From: Cryoendolithus antarcticus
Taxonomy: Eukaryota; Ascomycota; Dothideomycetes; Cladosporiales; Cladosporiaceae
Length of the DNA: 64,000 nucleotides
Assembly: GCA_002077065.1 (NCBI GenBank)
Contig: NAJO01000017.1
Span: 620,001 to 684,000 of the forward strand
Direction: 5' to 3'
This document shows positions 49,768-59,164 of the stretch, piece after piece. Made by a program: the position numbers and the translations under genes. The stretch's first letter is position 1. Each line of letters begins with the position of its first letter. The notes beneath the pieces are model-generated. The model was given only the letters and a program-made list of their open reading frames with translations, was not told the DNA's origin and did no database searches.

Positions 49768-51066
49768 TCACTTGATCTCCGCCTTCCCCAAAGCAGCGGC
49801 GAGTTCATCGACATCATTGTCCTTCTTCTGGCTCACGGGCTCCTCTTCAGCCAGATCTGCATCCCGCACGATCCTCGCTTCCTCGGCATCCACTTCATCT
49901 GCTTCATTCTCTTGCTCGTCTTCCTCATCCGAATCCTCGTCTTCAAGCTCATCTAGCTCGTCCAGACCCCACGAGTTCTCATCTTCGTGATCCAGCCCAG
50001 GGTAAGCGTCCGAGGCTTCACTCTCCTCTTTCCGCTTCGACAAGATCGTCTGCAACGCCTCGATGTTCTCGTCGTCTTCGGAGAACTTGTTGCCGTTGAG
50101 CTCCACCCTCCTCAGCCGCGGTATTGCCTTCCCATTAGCAGCCTTGACCAGTGCAGCCAGACCCTTCCCATCAATCTCATTAAACCCCAGCCTCAACACC
50201 TCCACCTTCCCATTATTCCCCTTCCCAAGCGCCTCCGCAACAGCCAGGCCGCCCCTTGCAGAAAGTAAACAATCCCCCACAGCCAACTCCACAAGGCCTT
50301 CCCACCTCGGCAGAACTTCCGCCACTGTCCGCGAAGCTTTCAACGTGAACGTATTATCCTGCAGATCCAGCAACTCCAACCCCGTACATTTCGCCAGCCC
50401 ATCTCGCATCAACGTCACAATCCCCTCAATCCGAATACCATTCTGCACCATTTTCACCGTTTTGACATTACCGTGCGCTGAGAAAGCTTTGGCCCAGGCT
50501 GCCATGCTGCCGGCTTCCAGGCGGTTGCGGCCGCATACTACGGTCTCCAGATCCGGAACCTGCTGTCCAGCTTTCCGCGCCTCGGCTTTGCGCTCAGCAA
50601 GCTGGTCGAGGGACTGTGCCACTAGGATGCCGGCTGCGGGACCGAGGCCGTTGTTGTTGAGGTAGAGATGCCGCAGTGGCACGTGGTTGGCTAGGAAAGG
50701 GCGTAAGGGTTCAACGGTGTTGAGCCCGAAGGCGTTGTCGTTCAAATTGATCTCTTCGAGCTCCTCGCATTTCCGCAGTGCTGTGAGGAGGGCGTCCAGG
50801 GCGGGAGGGATCTCGGCTAGCAGGCGGCCGGTGAAGATGTCTGCTAGGTTGGCGGAGCGGAGAGACGTCAGGTTGGGAAGGAGCGTGGAGATATGCTCGC
50901 ATGCTGCTACGCCGAGGGTGTTGCCTGAGAAGTCGATGTGGGTTATCGTTGTTGGTGAGGAGGTGAGAGGGCCGATGTAGGGAGTGAGGTCTTCGGCGGT
51001 GTTGAGCTTCAGGGCGAGGTTGCGGAGGGAGAAGGTAGTAGCGTCGGAGGGGGCGGAGGAAGCCAT
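49768..51066 (-). CDS. RNA1: Ran GTPase-activating protein (RanGAP)
   Basis: Single exon, 432 residues. RanGAP stimulates GTP hydrolysis by Ran in the cytoplasm, which sets the direction of nuclear transport. It is built of leucine-rich repeats: THIDFSGNTLGVAACEHIST, SANLADIFTGRLLAEIPPAL, EINLNDNAFGLNTVEPLRPF, LRHLYLNNNGLGPAAGILVA, LETVVCGRNRLEAGSMAAWA, LELLDLQDNTFTLKASRTVA, LRLGFNEIDGKGL and RRVELNGNKFSED. The LNDNAFG and LNNNGLGPAAG turns carry the Asn residues implicated in catalysis in S. pombe Rna1. The acidic tail (ELEDEDSDEEDEQ) is the expected Ran-contacting region. The start at 51066 (MASSAPSDATTF) is preferred over an ATG seven codons upstream. It is head to head with COX17, 275 bp apart. 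Confidence 0.93.
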   Translation of the reverse strand: MASSAPSDATTFSLRNLALKLNTAEDLTPYIGPLTSSPTTITHIDFSGNTLGVAACEHISTLLPNLTSLRSANLADIFTGRLLAEIPPALDALLTALRKCEELEEINLNDNAFGLNTVEPLRPFLANHVPLRHLYLNNNGLGPAAGILVAQSLDQLAERKAEARKAGQQVPDLETVVCGRNRLEAGSMAAWAKAFSAHGNVKTVKMVQNGIRIEGIVTLMRDGLAKCTGLELLDLQDNTFTLKASRTVAEVLPRWEGLVELAVGDCLLSARGGLAVAEALGKGNNGKVEVLRLGFNEIDGKGLAALVKAANGKAIPRLRRVELNGNKFSEDDENIEALQTILSKRKEESEASDAYPGLDHEDENSWGLDELDELEDEDSDEEDEQENEADEVDAEEARIVRDADLAEEEPVSQKKDNDVDELAAALGKAEIK

Positions 51067-51341
51067 GGTGGCGACGATGGACAGCACTGAGGACAGTAAG
51101 ATCGAGTCGCGTGCTGTATGTGTTCTTCAATGGTGGGGGTGTTTTGGATATGCAGACCCCTGGCAATGTTTTGCGGCTCTGCTGTAGAGTTCGGGAGCAG
51201 GGTTGTTCTTGCCGGGTGGTGGCGCAATTGTGCATGGCGAGATCGCAAGATCTTGGTAATCCCGAATACACATCATCCCATTCACTCTCCAACAGCGCAC
51301 ATCACCCAACCATTCACCAATCCTTACTCAGATCAATCACC

Positions 51342-51674
51342 ATGTCCACCACAACCCCCAGTCCGTCCTCCTCCCTCCTTTTTCCTCCGTGCCCACCCAC
51401 TAATCAACCCAAAGCATCCTCCCTTCAACCCATGACCCCCGACAACCTCGCCTCCTCCCTCAAGTCCTCCACCTCCCTCTCTCCAGCAACACTCACATCC
51501 TCACCTTCAACAACGGCATCAAAACCCAAGCCCTGCTGCGTATGCAAAGACGAGAAAGCCGCCCGCGACGAGTGCATGCTGTTCTCCACGGCCAAGGACC
51601 CGCAAGCGGCGTGTCAGGATATGGTGAGCGGCTATAGAAGATGTATGGAGGGGTTTGGGTTTAGCATTCCTTGA
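51342..51674 (+). CDS. COX17: Cytochrome c oxidase copper chaperone Cox17, N-terminally extended
   Basis: 110 residues from ATG 51342. Cox17 carries Cu(I) in the mitochondrial intermembrane space to Sco1 and Cox11. The conserved core is the last 50 residues: KPKPCCVCKDEKAARDECML (Cu-binding CC and partner Cys), then twin Cx9C-type Cys in AACQDMVSGYRRCMEGFGFS. All six Cys are present. The 60 residues before it are Ser/Thr/Pro-rich with little order. Cox17 is usually 60-80 residues, so translation may begin at the internal ATG 51432 (MTPDNLASSL), leaving 80. It shares a 275 bp upstream region with RNA1 on the opposite strand. Confidence 0.92.
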   Translation: MSTTTPSPSSSLLFPPCPPTNQPKASSLQPMTPDNLASSLKSSTSLSPATLTSSPSTTASKPKPCCVCKDEKAARDECMLFSTAKDPQAACQDMVSGYRRCMEGFGFSIP

Positions 51675-51961
51675 GGACTCTAGGAGGGGGTGGGGATATT
51701 GGAGAAGTGATGCGCCGGAACTTGGCAACGCGACCGGCGAGCAAGTGAAAGGATGAAGGTTTTTATGAAGAGTTGCCACGAGATGGTCTGGCATCGGCAA
51801 GGAGCCAGCTCTGGAGCAGATGGAGGCTGCACGTGTACATACTTGGACGTCTGTCACTAGCATCTTGTAGGATAGAAGTAAGTGTACCAACGCCACTTTG
51901 CGCAGCACGTGTCAGCACTGTTTTTCTCGCGACGATGGACTGGTCGTAGGCGCTTTCACAT

Positions 51962-52874
51962 CTACCTTCCAAACCTCATCTCAGCCCCCGCATACTTCCT
52001 CAGCCCCCGAACAAAAAGATGATACCCCACTCCCCCCGTATAATCCGCCAGCTGAAAGATCTCCGTCAACCGCACCTGCCAAGGCGGGTAGCCCTCCAGT
52101 GTAGCCTTCTCCCCAAACATGATTAGCAGATCCGGTTCGCCCATAACGCTCTCTTCTAGCTCAGCGTCTATGAGCGCTGGACTGATGTCTGAGGGCGAGA
52201 GGGTGTGCGATTGCGACATTGACGCTAGTGTACGCGTTAGGTCGACGAGAGTCTGGCGGGAGTCGGCGGCGGAGAGGAGGAGGAGGGTAATGTGCGGGCG
52301 CTGCCGGGGGTGTGGAGGTGACGAGGGATTTGAGGGAGGTGAGGCGGGTGGTGTGTAGGATTGCGTGTTCGGCGCTCGCAGCGAGAAGGTCGGTTTCTGC
52401 GGGTTCGTAGCGCCGTAGTAGGACGTCAATGTTTTCTCGATGCGACGGTGGAGGTGGGTTTGCGAGGACTTGAGCAGGCCGGTCTTTTCGTAGATGGAGA
52501 GGACGGGGATTCCTGCTGCTGCGCTCCAGGCTACGAGTTCGCAGGCGTCGTGGATTAGGCCGTCAAGGCGGTTGAGCAGGAGGGTTACGTCTTTTTGGTC
52601 GGGTGGGAGGGTGAGGATAACGGAGAGGTGTTTGGGAAGGCGGGCTAGGGGTTTGACGTCGCGGGCGATGACTGAGTGATGTTGTTAGCTTTGGCAAGTG
52701 TGCGCGTAAAGTGGACGGCTCACTCTCGGGTGTTCGGTGGTGGTAGTTGAGGATCGCCGAGATGCGGTCAAAGAGAGCGTGATACAGCTTGCGGCCGCGA
52801 ATATAGATGCTGAAGATGGTGGAAAGTAGGAAATGGAGTAGCAGCGCGAGTATGGAATTCACTGACGCCGCCAT
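51962..52874 (-). CDS. NUS1: Dehydrodolichyl diphosphate synthase complex subunit Nus1
   Basis: Exons 52724-52874 and 51962-52671 with a 52 bp intron (GTGAGC, branch GCTAACA, CTCAG); 286 residues. Nus1 (Nogo-B receptor homologue) pairs with a cis-prenyltransferase to make dolichol in the ER. The N-terminus has one membrane helix (SILALLLHFLLSTIFSIYIR). The cis-prenyltransferase-like fold follows (KPLARLPKHLSVILTLPPD; LVAWSAAAGIPVLSIYEKTG; THLHRRIEKTLTSYYGAT). It ends with the diagnostic DLLIMFGEKATLEGYPPWQV and RLTEIFQL, where catalytic cis-prenyltransferases would have an RxG motif. Here the end is KYAGAEMRFGR, with the RFG-type tail that completes the active site in Nus1. Splicing is needed to join the membrane helix to the fold. 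Confidence 0.92.
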
Positions 52875-53937
52875 GATAGCGAGGAGATTGCAATAGAAAA
52901 TGTAGGAGAGTGTACCCGTTGACGCAGTTGTTACAGACTCGAGATTCTCTTCTGTGCCTCCACGTCAAGCAACTGCGCCTCGGAGGAGACGCGAAGCAGG
53001 CGTCGCGATCAAGCTATGATTAGGTCTGATCTCTTGTGGTTGAGTCGCGATTCTATCGAGAAACGTCTAACTGTGATGAACCGGATCCGCGAATCGGTGC
53101 CACAGTGTTGTCCAGTCTTGACCCTTCCATCAAGGTGTGCTGTAGCGATGGCTGGCCGCACTTTGCTCTGATAGGCGCGCATGGAGCTCCTCGAGGCTTA
53201 CCTAACATGGACTAGCTCAATCAGAACTTTATCAAGGCCGAAATCTTTCTGCTCTATCAGCCTCTTCCTCTACCACACGCGACCAGACAACATTCGATAG
53301 CACATCGCCGCTGTCATATTTCAACAGAAGGCTATCGATACTACACAGTGCCACTGCAGCACAGAGGGGACAGACACACACAATCGGTTCGTTGGTACAT
53401 CTAAATCCTCCTCTTCACCGATGCTGTGAACGAGTGAACACACACACACATATATACATCAGTGGGCACTGTCAGATCTTGACTCAAGCTGTGTCGACTA
53501 TCGCTGGCCTGCCTCGGCACCTTGTGGGAACACACTACCCTGGCGGCCGCGATAAGTCGGTTTTAGCAGAGTGACTACTCGTCACCAAGTGGGCACCGTA
53601 GGCTTATCATAAGGAACAATTGCTGCTTTTTGGGCGTTGGCACTTTGAGGGCTATCGAGATCACAGCTTCCTACAGCTTCATCTCGACGACCACATCACT
53701 TCGGTGACTGCTCTCCTTCGCGGGGAATCGAGGGCTTGAACTACGGACTTTGTCCACTTGTGGGCTTGACCGAGACCGCAGCGTTGCGCTGCTATCACTT
53801 CGCCGTCCCTGTCCCGCTGGGTGTTTGAGACGATTGACAGACCGATATACAAAGCTGCTTGCCAAAAGTCCATCATGTGGGAGATACAAAACTGACATCG
53901 CCTGCAGAACATACAATCATCACAAACCCTCGGCATA
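52875..53937. promoter_or_regulatory. Divergent region NUS1/nucleolin, with AC/AT microsatellite
   Basis: 1.06 kb between divergent starts. It contains a short ACACACACACATATATA run near 53437-53456. The final 250 bp before 53938 are probably a transcribed 5' leader of the nucleolin gene (inference). No coding exon supported. Confidence 0.45.
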
Positions 53938-55553
53938 ATGGCCAAGGACAAGAAGGGAAGCAAGGTCGCGGCCGCTGCTGCACCTGCAAAGGCTAGCAAG
54001 CCAGTCGACGGCGTCAAGGCCGGTCGTGTGAGCAAGTCCGCTGAGGCGCCAAAGGCTGTTGCCAAGGACACAGCTAAGAAAGTCGCAAAGGTGGTCGAAA
54101 AGGAGAAGTCCAGCAAGAAGTCCAAGAAGAGCAAGAAGGAGCCTACGCCCGAGCCGTCTTCTGACGAGGATAGCGAGGACAGTGAAGAGGAAGAGGTTGC
54201 TGCCAAGCCGACTCCCGTCAGCGCTTCCAAGAAGGCTGCTGCTCCTGCTGCCGAGAGCTCCGACGAGAGCGACTCCTCCGAGGACGAGGCGCCTGCTGCT
54301 AAGACCAATGGCAAGGCCAATGGTGCTGCTGCTGCCGACGATGACGACAGCGACGACTCCAGCGATGAGGAGGAGGCCGCTGCCCCTACTGGCGCAAAGG
54401 CTGCTGTCGATGCCGAGATGAAGGACGCCGACTCCTCCGACGAGGAGGACAGCGACGAGAGCGATGACGGTGGCGCTCCCGTGGCCAAGACCAACGGCGC
54501 TGCTAAGGCTGAGGTATGTTCATCTTGAAGCAAATTTCTCGAACTCTACTAACATCCATGCAGGCCGCCGACGATGATGACGAGGACGACTCCTCCGACG
54601 AAGACGACGACGAGGAAGAGGCGCCCAAGGCCGAGGAGGCTCCCTCCAAGAAGCGCAAGGCCGAGACCGAGACCGCCACCGCCGACTCCACCGGCAAGCG
54701 CCCCAAGATCGACGTCGAGGGCGAGATGAAGGACCCCACCGCCAACCTGTTCATCGGCAACATCAGCTGGAACGTCGACGAAGACTGGCTTACTAGGCAC
54801 TTCGAGGAGTTCGGCGAGCTTGCCGGCGTGCGTATTATCACGGACCGTGACTCCGGCCGCTCCAAGGGCTTCGGCTACGTTGAGTTCACCAACATCGACG
54901 ACGCAATCAAGGCCCAGGCTGCGCTGTACAATTCCGACCTGGATAACCGTCAGATTCGCGTTGATTTCTCGCAGCCGAGGGATAGCAACGCGACGCCGCA
55001 GCAGAAGCAGAATGATCGCGCGAAGAAGTTTGGGGACACGCAGAACCCGCCTGCCAGCACGCTGTTCTTGGGCAACTTGAGCTTCGACTGCAGCGAGGAG
55101 ACTTTGACCGAGGTGTTCCAGGAGTATGGCCAGATCAAGGGTATTCGTCTCCCGACTGATCGCGAGACTGGTGCGCCAAAGGGCTTCGGATACCTCGAGA
55201 TGACTTCCACTGAGGAGGCTGTCGCTGCTTTCGATGCTCTCCAGGGCGCTGACGTTGCTGGCCGCCCGGTCCGTCTTGACTACGCTAAGGCTCGCGAGGA
55301 TGCTGGTGGTGACCGTGGTGGTCGCGGTGGTGGACGCGGCTTCGGTGATCGCGGTGGTCGTGGTGGCCGTGGTGGCTTCGGCGATCGTGGTGGTCGCGGC
55401 GGCGGACGTGGTGGCTTTGACCGCGGTGGACGCGGTGGTGGCCGTGGCCGTGGTGGTGACCGTGGTGACCGTGGTGGCCGTGGTGGCCGCGGTGGCACTA
55501 CGAACCGTGGTGGTTTCGGAGACTTCAGCGGGAAGAAGGTTAACTTTGACTAG
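53938..55553 (+). CDS. NSR1: Nucleolin-like RNA-binding protein (Nsr1/gar2)
   Basis: Exons 53938-54513 and 54564-55553; 521 residues. The 50 bp intron has GTATGT, a perfect branch CTACTAACAT and TGCAG. The protein works in nucleolar pre-rRNA processing and small-subunit assembly. Order: Lys/Ala-rich basic N-terminus (KKVAKVVEKEKSSKKSKKS), repeated acidic Ser-Asp-Glu blocks (casein kinase II sites), basic SKKRKAETET, RRM1 ~ residues 265-340 (RNP2 LFIGNI, RNP1 KGFGYVEF), RRM2 ~360-435 (LFLGNL, KGFGYLEM), and a C-terminal RGG domain rich in RGGRGG ending GDFSGKKVNFD. This order is exactly that of Nsr1/gar2. High expression is expected from the family. Confidence 0.95.
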
Positions 55554-56678
55554 ATGCTTGCATCTGCTGGGGAGACTGTTCTACACTGATGATGGCTACT
55601 GGTTGAAGAGTTTATGGGATGGCGTTGAGGCTACATGTACGAGACTTTGCTTGCTTGACTGACTGCTTTGCTTGCGTTACGCCTGTCTACAGTACATCAC
55701 GGCCTGTCCTCATACTATGTAGTTGCTCTGTATCAACAAAAAGTGCTTCCTGATCATCTTCTCTCTCAACCATTCAAAATTCTCTTGCTATTCCAGATCC
55801 CTAGGTATATGTGATTCAGACTGTTGCCGCGTGCATGCATACACATCATGCATGCAAGCCTTCGCGTTCCAGAACCCGCACGCGCATGACACCCCGATCG
55901 CAGATCTTGTCGCATGCGCCAGGCTTTGATCAGGCGGAGTGGTCACCTCACTACCTGACATGGTTATTCCAGCATTCGTCCTCGGAATCGGTCCAAGTAT
56001 CTTACACTTCTTTCTGATGGCCGATACTCGGATCTGACCGTGGTTGTGGATGTTGATGTACCGGAGTGCGTTCCGCTCGTGCCGTCGTTGATCCCCCACC
56101 ATCATCGGGTACCCCACCCCCACGTCTGATTGAAGAGAGGGAGAGAGGCACATCAGCCACACCGCTTGCGCTGGCTGCGAGTGCGCCTTGGTCTTGGACA
56201 GGGCAGTGTTGGGTCTGCTGACTTCAAGATCTCCCTGATCTGACTTTGGAATCATTGCGCGATATACACGGCGAAAGACTGGATTGTGAGGGCATATCTT
56301 GGGGCTTGGAATCACTGGGTACTGGTCGCAAGGTATACTGGAGGCTTGAAGGGCAATCGCATTTGCGACGGGTCTCTTCAATTGTCGATCACAGTAGACC
56401 ACTGGTTTCAAGAGAGGTGGAGGCTCTTTGGGCCGGTCCATGAGCAAGGCTTGAGAGCAGCACGAGGGTCAATATGGCATATGCTACGGCACAGTCGGAT
56501 GAGGGTTTGCGCCATACCATACCGCAACAAGTGCCGAGTATGGCGTCGAGATCCGTGTCATTCGACACGAGGGTGCGGTCGGAAGGTTAGTGAATGTCTC
56601 ATTGTTGCACGACTGCCTAGCCAAGAACACTCTCTCGTTCGGTTGCAAGTGCGATCTAGTACATTGAGTACCCGAGCA
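55554..56678. other. Intergenic / long leader region with an inverted repeat
   Basis: 1.1 kb. The frame of the next gene is open from 56286 but its first 131 codons are not protein-like, so it is probably a leader. A 219-codon antisense frame (55788-56447) lacks any family-like segment. A perfect inverted repeat lies at 55832-55856. Confidence 0.4.
55832..55856. repeat. Inverted repeat TGCATGCAT-acacatc-ATGCATGCA
   Basis: Nine-base perfect arms with a seven-base spacer, 280 bp downstream of the nucleolin stop. Possible protein-binding or 3'-end element; function unproven. Confidence 0.4.
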
Positions 56679-57953
56679 ATGGAGCGAGATCATACGATCT
56701 ACCATGATCACCATGCTGACTTCTACTCCGCAGACTCATGGGTGGAGATAGGCTCTCAGCCCTCATCCTCGTCCCTGTCCTCGATCAACAACGAGGTCGT
56801 CGCAACTGGACCGCCAGTCCAGCACGGCCCCGCACAGCGAAGGAGAAGACTGCTGAGGCCCACAGCGCCTTCCGGCTTGCACATATTGGCCCGAACGCCG
56901 AGTACAGGCACTGCGAGCAGTCAGGAAGAGTATGAAGAGAGTGAGAGCGAGTCAGACCGCGTCATGACGTCTTCGGGCGAAGTGCCACAGGTGCAGTCCG
57001 GCGCTGCACGAGGTTCACCAGCCCAGCAAGCATCAGGCGTGAGCTCGACAGCTGTGGCAGACTCCTCGGACGACGAGAATCGAATCGCAGTCAACTACCC
57101 GCTCGCCAACAACGATGCGTGCTTCACGCCACAGCCAAATGCTTTCTCGCATCCTCCGTCTGGTGGCCAGATGAGGACTGCAAGCCAGCCCGTACCTGGT
57201 TCGTACTTCCCATCATCACGACCAGGTGCCTCGAGAAGTTCCACTAGGCAGTCTATGCCCAATACACACACTCACAGCAGTCATCATATGCCACAAAACA
57301 TTTTATCACCATCCTACAACGCGGCTCTACAGCACGACGAGGCGTTACGAGCCAGTCTCAGCACGCTCTTGTCCTGCGCGGCAGCTGCACGGAGTCTCAA
57401 GAGCGATACTGGCGCTAAGCGACCGACACCCGCGACCACGCAAGCACCACGACCCACGCGAATCGAGCCCATCTCCTTTCGCCTCGTGCCCGAGTCTGCT
57501 CTACCCAACAATACACCTACATCAAAGCCGATAGAGTTAGCCGAACCTCTCTTCCGACCGACCATCCGTCGCACATCAACGTCTACGACTTCCACATCCG
57601 CCCACCAGCCATCTACCGACCTCTCAGCCTTGCGGCCGCCTCAGAACCGCCGCCCTCGACCTCGAGAACAGAGCAAAGACCATGCGTGTCCGCGCAAGAA
57701 GCCGCGCAGATCGTCATCTTTGGACGAGCTCTCGCCCACGCTTTTAACGTGGGTAGCGTCTGTCGGGGTGGTAGTGGTGCTTTCAGCGTTGAGCTTCTCT
57801 GCGGGGTATGCAGTGGGTAAAGAAGCTGGCCTGCTCGAGGCGTCCGAAGCAGGTGTCCTGGGCGCGAGGGGGTGTGCTGCGGAGGTTGGAGGTGGCGTGA
57901 GGAGGGGTATGGGGTTGAGGAGGAGTCTGGCGAGGGGGAGCGTGCAGGTCTGA
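56679..57953 (+). CDS. Disordered protein with C-terminal transmembrane helix, unknown function
   Basis: 424 residues from ATG 56679. The N-terminus MERDHTIYHDHHADFYSADS followed by WVEIGSQPSSSSLSSINNEV looks like a conserved short motif. A basic stretch RRRRLLRPTAP and long Ser/Pro/Thr-rich disorder follow, with an ordered patch QHDEALRASLSTLLSCAAAA-RSL. Near the C-terminus a basic block RKKPRRSSS precedes LSPTLLTWVASVGVVVVLSA-LSFSAGYAVG, a single membrane helix with a small-residue (SxxxG) face, then a ~45-residue tail. I know similar uncharacterised ascomycete proteins but no function. A membrane-anchored adaptor is plausible. The frame is open to 56286, but upstream residues look like translated leader. 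Confidence 0.7.
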   Translation: MERDHTIYHDHHADFYSADSWVEIGSQPSSSSLSSINNEVVATGPPVQHGPAQRRRRLLRPTAPSGLHILARTPSTGTASSQEEYEESESESDRVMTSSGEVPQVQSGAARGSPAQQASGVSSTAVADSSDDENRIAVNYPLANNDACFTPQPNAFSHPPSGGQMRTASQPVPGSYFPSSRPGASRSSTRQSMPNTHTHSSHHMPQNILSPSYNAALQHDEALRASLSTLLSCAAAARSLKSDTGAKRPTPATTQAPRPTRIEPISFRLVPESALPNNTPTSKPIELAEPLFRPTIRRTSTSTTSTSAHQPSTDLSALRPPQNRRPRPREQSKDHACPRKKPRRSSSLDELSPTLLTWVASVGVVVVLSALSFSAGYAVGKEAGLLEASEAGVLGARGCAAEVGGGVRRGMGLRRSLARGSVQV

Positions 57954-58447
57954 GGCTTAGAGAAAGAAATGACTGGACGATGGAGGAATCTGCACGAGAA
58001 ATATACGAATGAATTCGAAATGTGATTTAGAGAAGTTCGGGCATTGCAATCGAGGGAAGGAGTTGATTTAGGCATTCATGGAGGGATTCACAGTGAGGCT
58101 CCACCGGGGCCGAGCATCTTGACTCAAGTAGCAGGCTATCTGCAGAGTAACATGTACATGTAGCTTCGCTCATCTGATACAGCATGCCAATATGGACTTA
58201 CGAGCGTGGTGATGGATTGTACTGATTTGCATTCATGTTTGTTATGTACACGTCTCCCCTGACCTCTTCGCTCGATCGTAGCGTCGCCATATTGCGCAGC
58301 AATGCTTTGTGCCTTCCGTCGCATTGGCCCCATATCCATCTGTCGAGCTCACAGGCACGCCTGGAGTACCAGCAAGCGATGCTTTCCGGCCATGCCGGTC
58401 TTTCAGGCGCTCATTCGGATTCCTCCATTCTCATATAGTCTGTCAAG
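57954..58447. other. Intergenic between two convergent genes
   Basis: 494 bp of 3' flanks. Nothing supported. Confidence 0.4.
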
Positions 58448-58944
58448 CTACTCCTTCGGGATGTAGTTTTGTTGCTGGAACAGATGTCCCTTGATCTTCG
58501 CGTGCTTTAGTTGCTCCATGTATCGTTCTGCCAGAGTCGCAAAGTCAGCTTCCAATCATCTAGCCACTCGAACACTCCCCTACTGCACTTCTTCCATTTC
58601 ATGTTCTCCTCGATCTCCTCGATCTGGTCCCACTCTTCGCCTCCCTTTCCGGGCTCCACCTCACCCACTATCGCAGCTCCCTCCTGTATGCCAGCTCTGT
58701 CGCAGATCATTTACTTACCTCTCAAAGCCCCACACTTCTCCAAATGGTTCACCCCCTCCCTGTAATAGCACTTCCCCATCTCCTCTCTTATCAGTCGCGC
58801 CATCATGGACTGCACCCATTGCTCGCGGATCACGGCGTCTTGCGCGGCTTTGAGCGCGCGGTTGTCGTTATAGTCTACGCCGTCGAAAGTTGGGGGGACG
58901 GAGGGCTTGGCGGCGAGGAAGGAGGCAGATTCGGGGGTCGGCAT
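58448..58944 (-). CDS. NADH:ubiquinone oxidoreductase (complex I) 12-kDa-type subunit, NDUFB10-like
   Basis: Exons 58719-58944 and 58448-58527; 101 residues. This accessory complex I subunit of the mitochondrial inner membrane corresponds to the fungal 12 kDa subunit. The sequence is highly typical: MPTPESASFLAAKPSVPPTF, DGVDYNDNRALKAAQDAVIR, EQWVQSMMARLIREEMGKCY, YREGVNHLEKCGALRE, RYMEQLKHAKIKGHLFQQQN. Its Cys residues belong to the conserved disulfide pattern. The intron (58528-58717, 190 bp) is long for this window but has GTAAGT, branch GCTGACT and GGCAG, and joins the conserved CGALRE-RYM in frame. The start at 58944 is the usual family start; 21 codons further upstream are open but not conserved. 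It is head to head with MMS19. Confidence 0.9.
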
Positions 58945-59164
58945 GTTGACTGGAGTGACGGCGTGGAGGACCGGAGTTCGGTAGGTAGGGGCTAGGTCAG
59001 TGTGCAATTGACAAGATCAAGGTGGAGTTGGAGCTGCGATCGCGTGGAATGCCTGAGGCAGTCACTAGTTTAATGCCTGACGAACTTCGAGATATGCGCC
59101 ACCAAATCTTGAGAAATCTTGGGATGATGTCGATACTGATTTTCAGCGAGACAAGAATGTGGAT
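58945..59164. promoter_or_regulatory. Short shared promoter of complex I subunit and MMS19
   Basis: 220 bp between divergent starts. No TATA element seen. Regulatory role from position. Confidence 0.45.

Noticed and set aside
55788..56447. 219-codon minus-strand frame downstream of nucleolin
   Set aside because: No conserved motif, low protein-likeness, and it covers an inverted repeat and leader region. No promoter or splice support.
58507..58710. Open frame within the long intron of the complex I subunit
   Set aside because: Not in frame with exon 1 after the GTAAGT donor. The conserved CGALRE-RYM junction needs the whole 190 bp removed.
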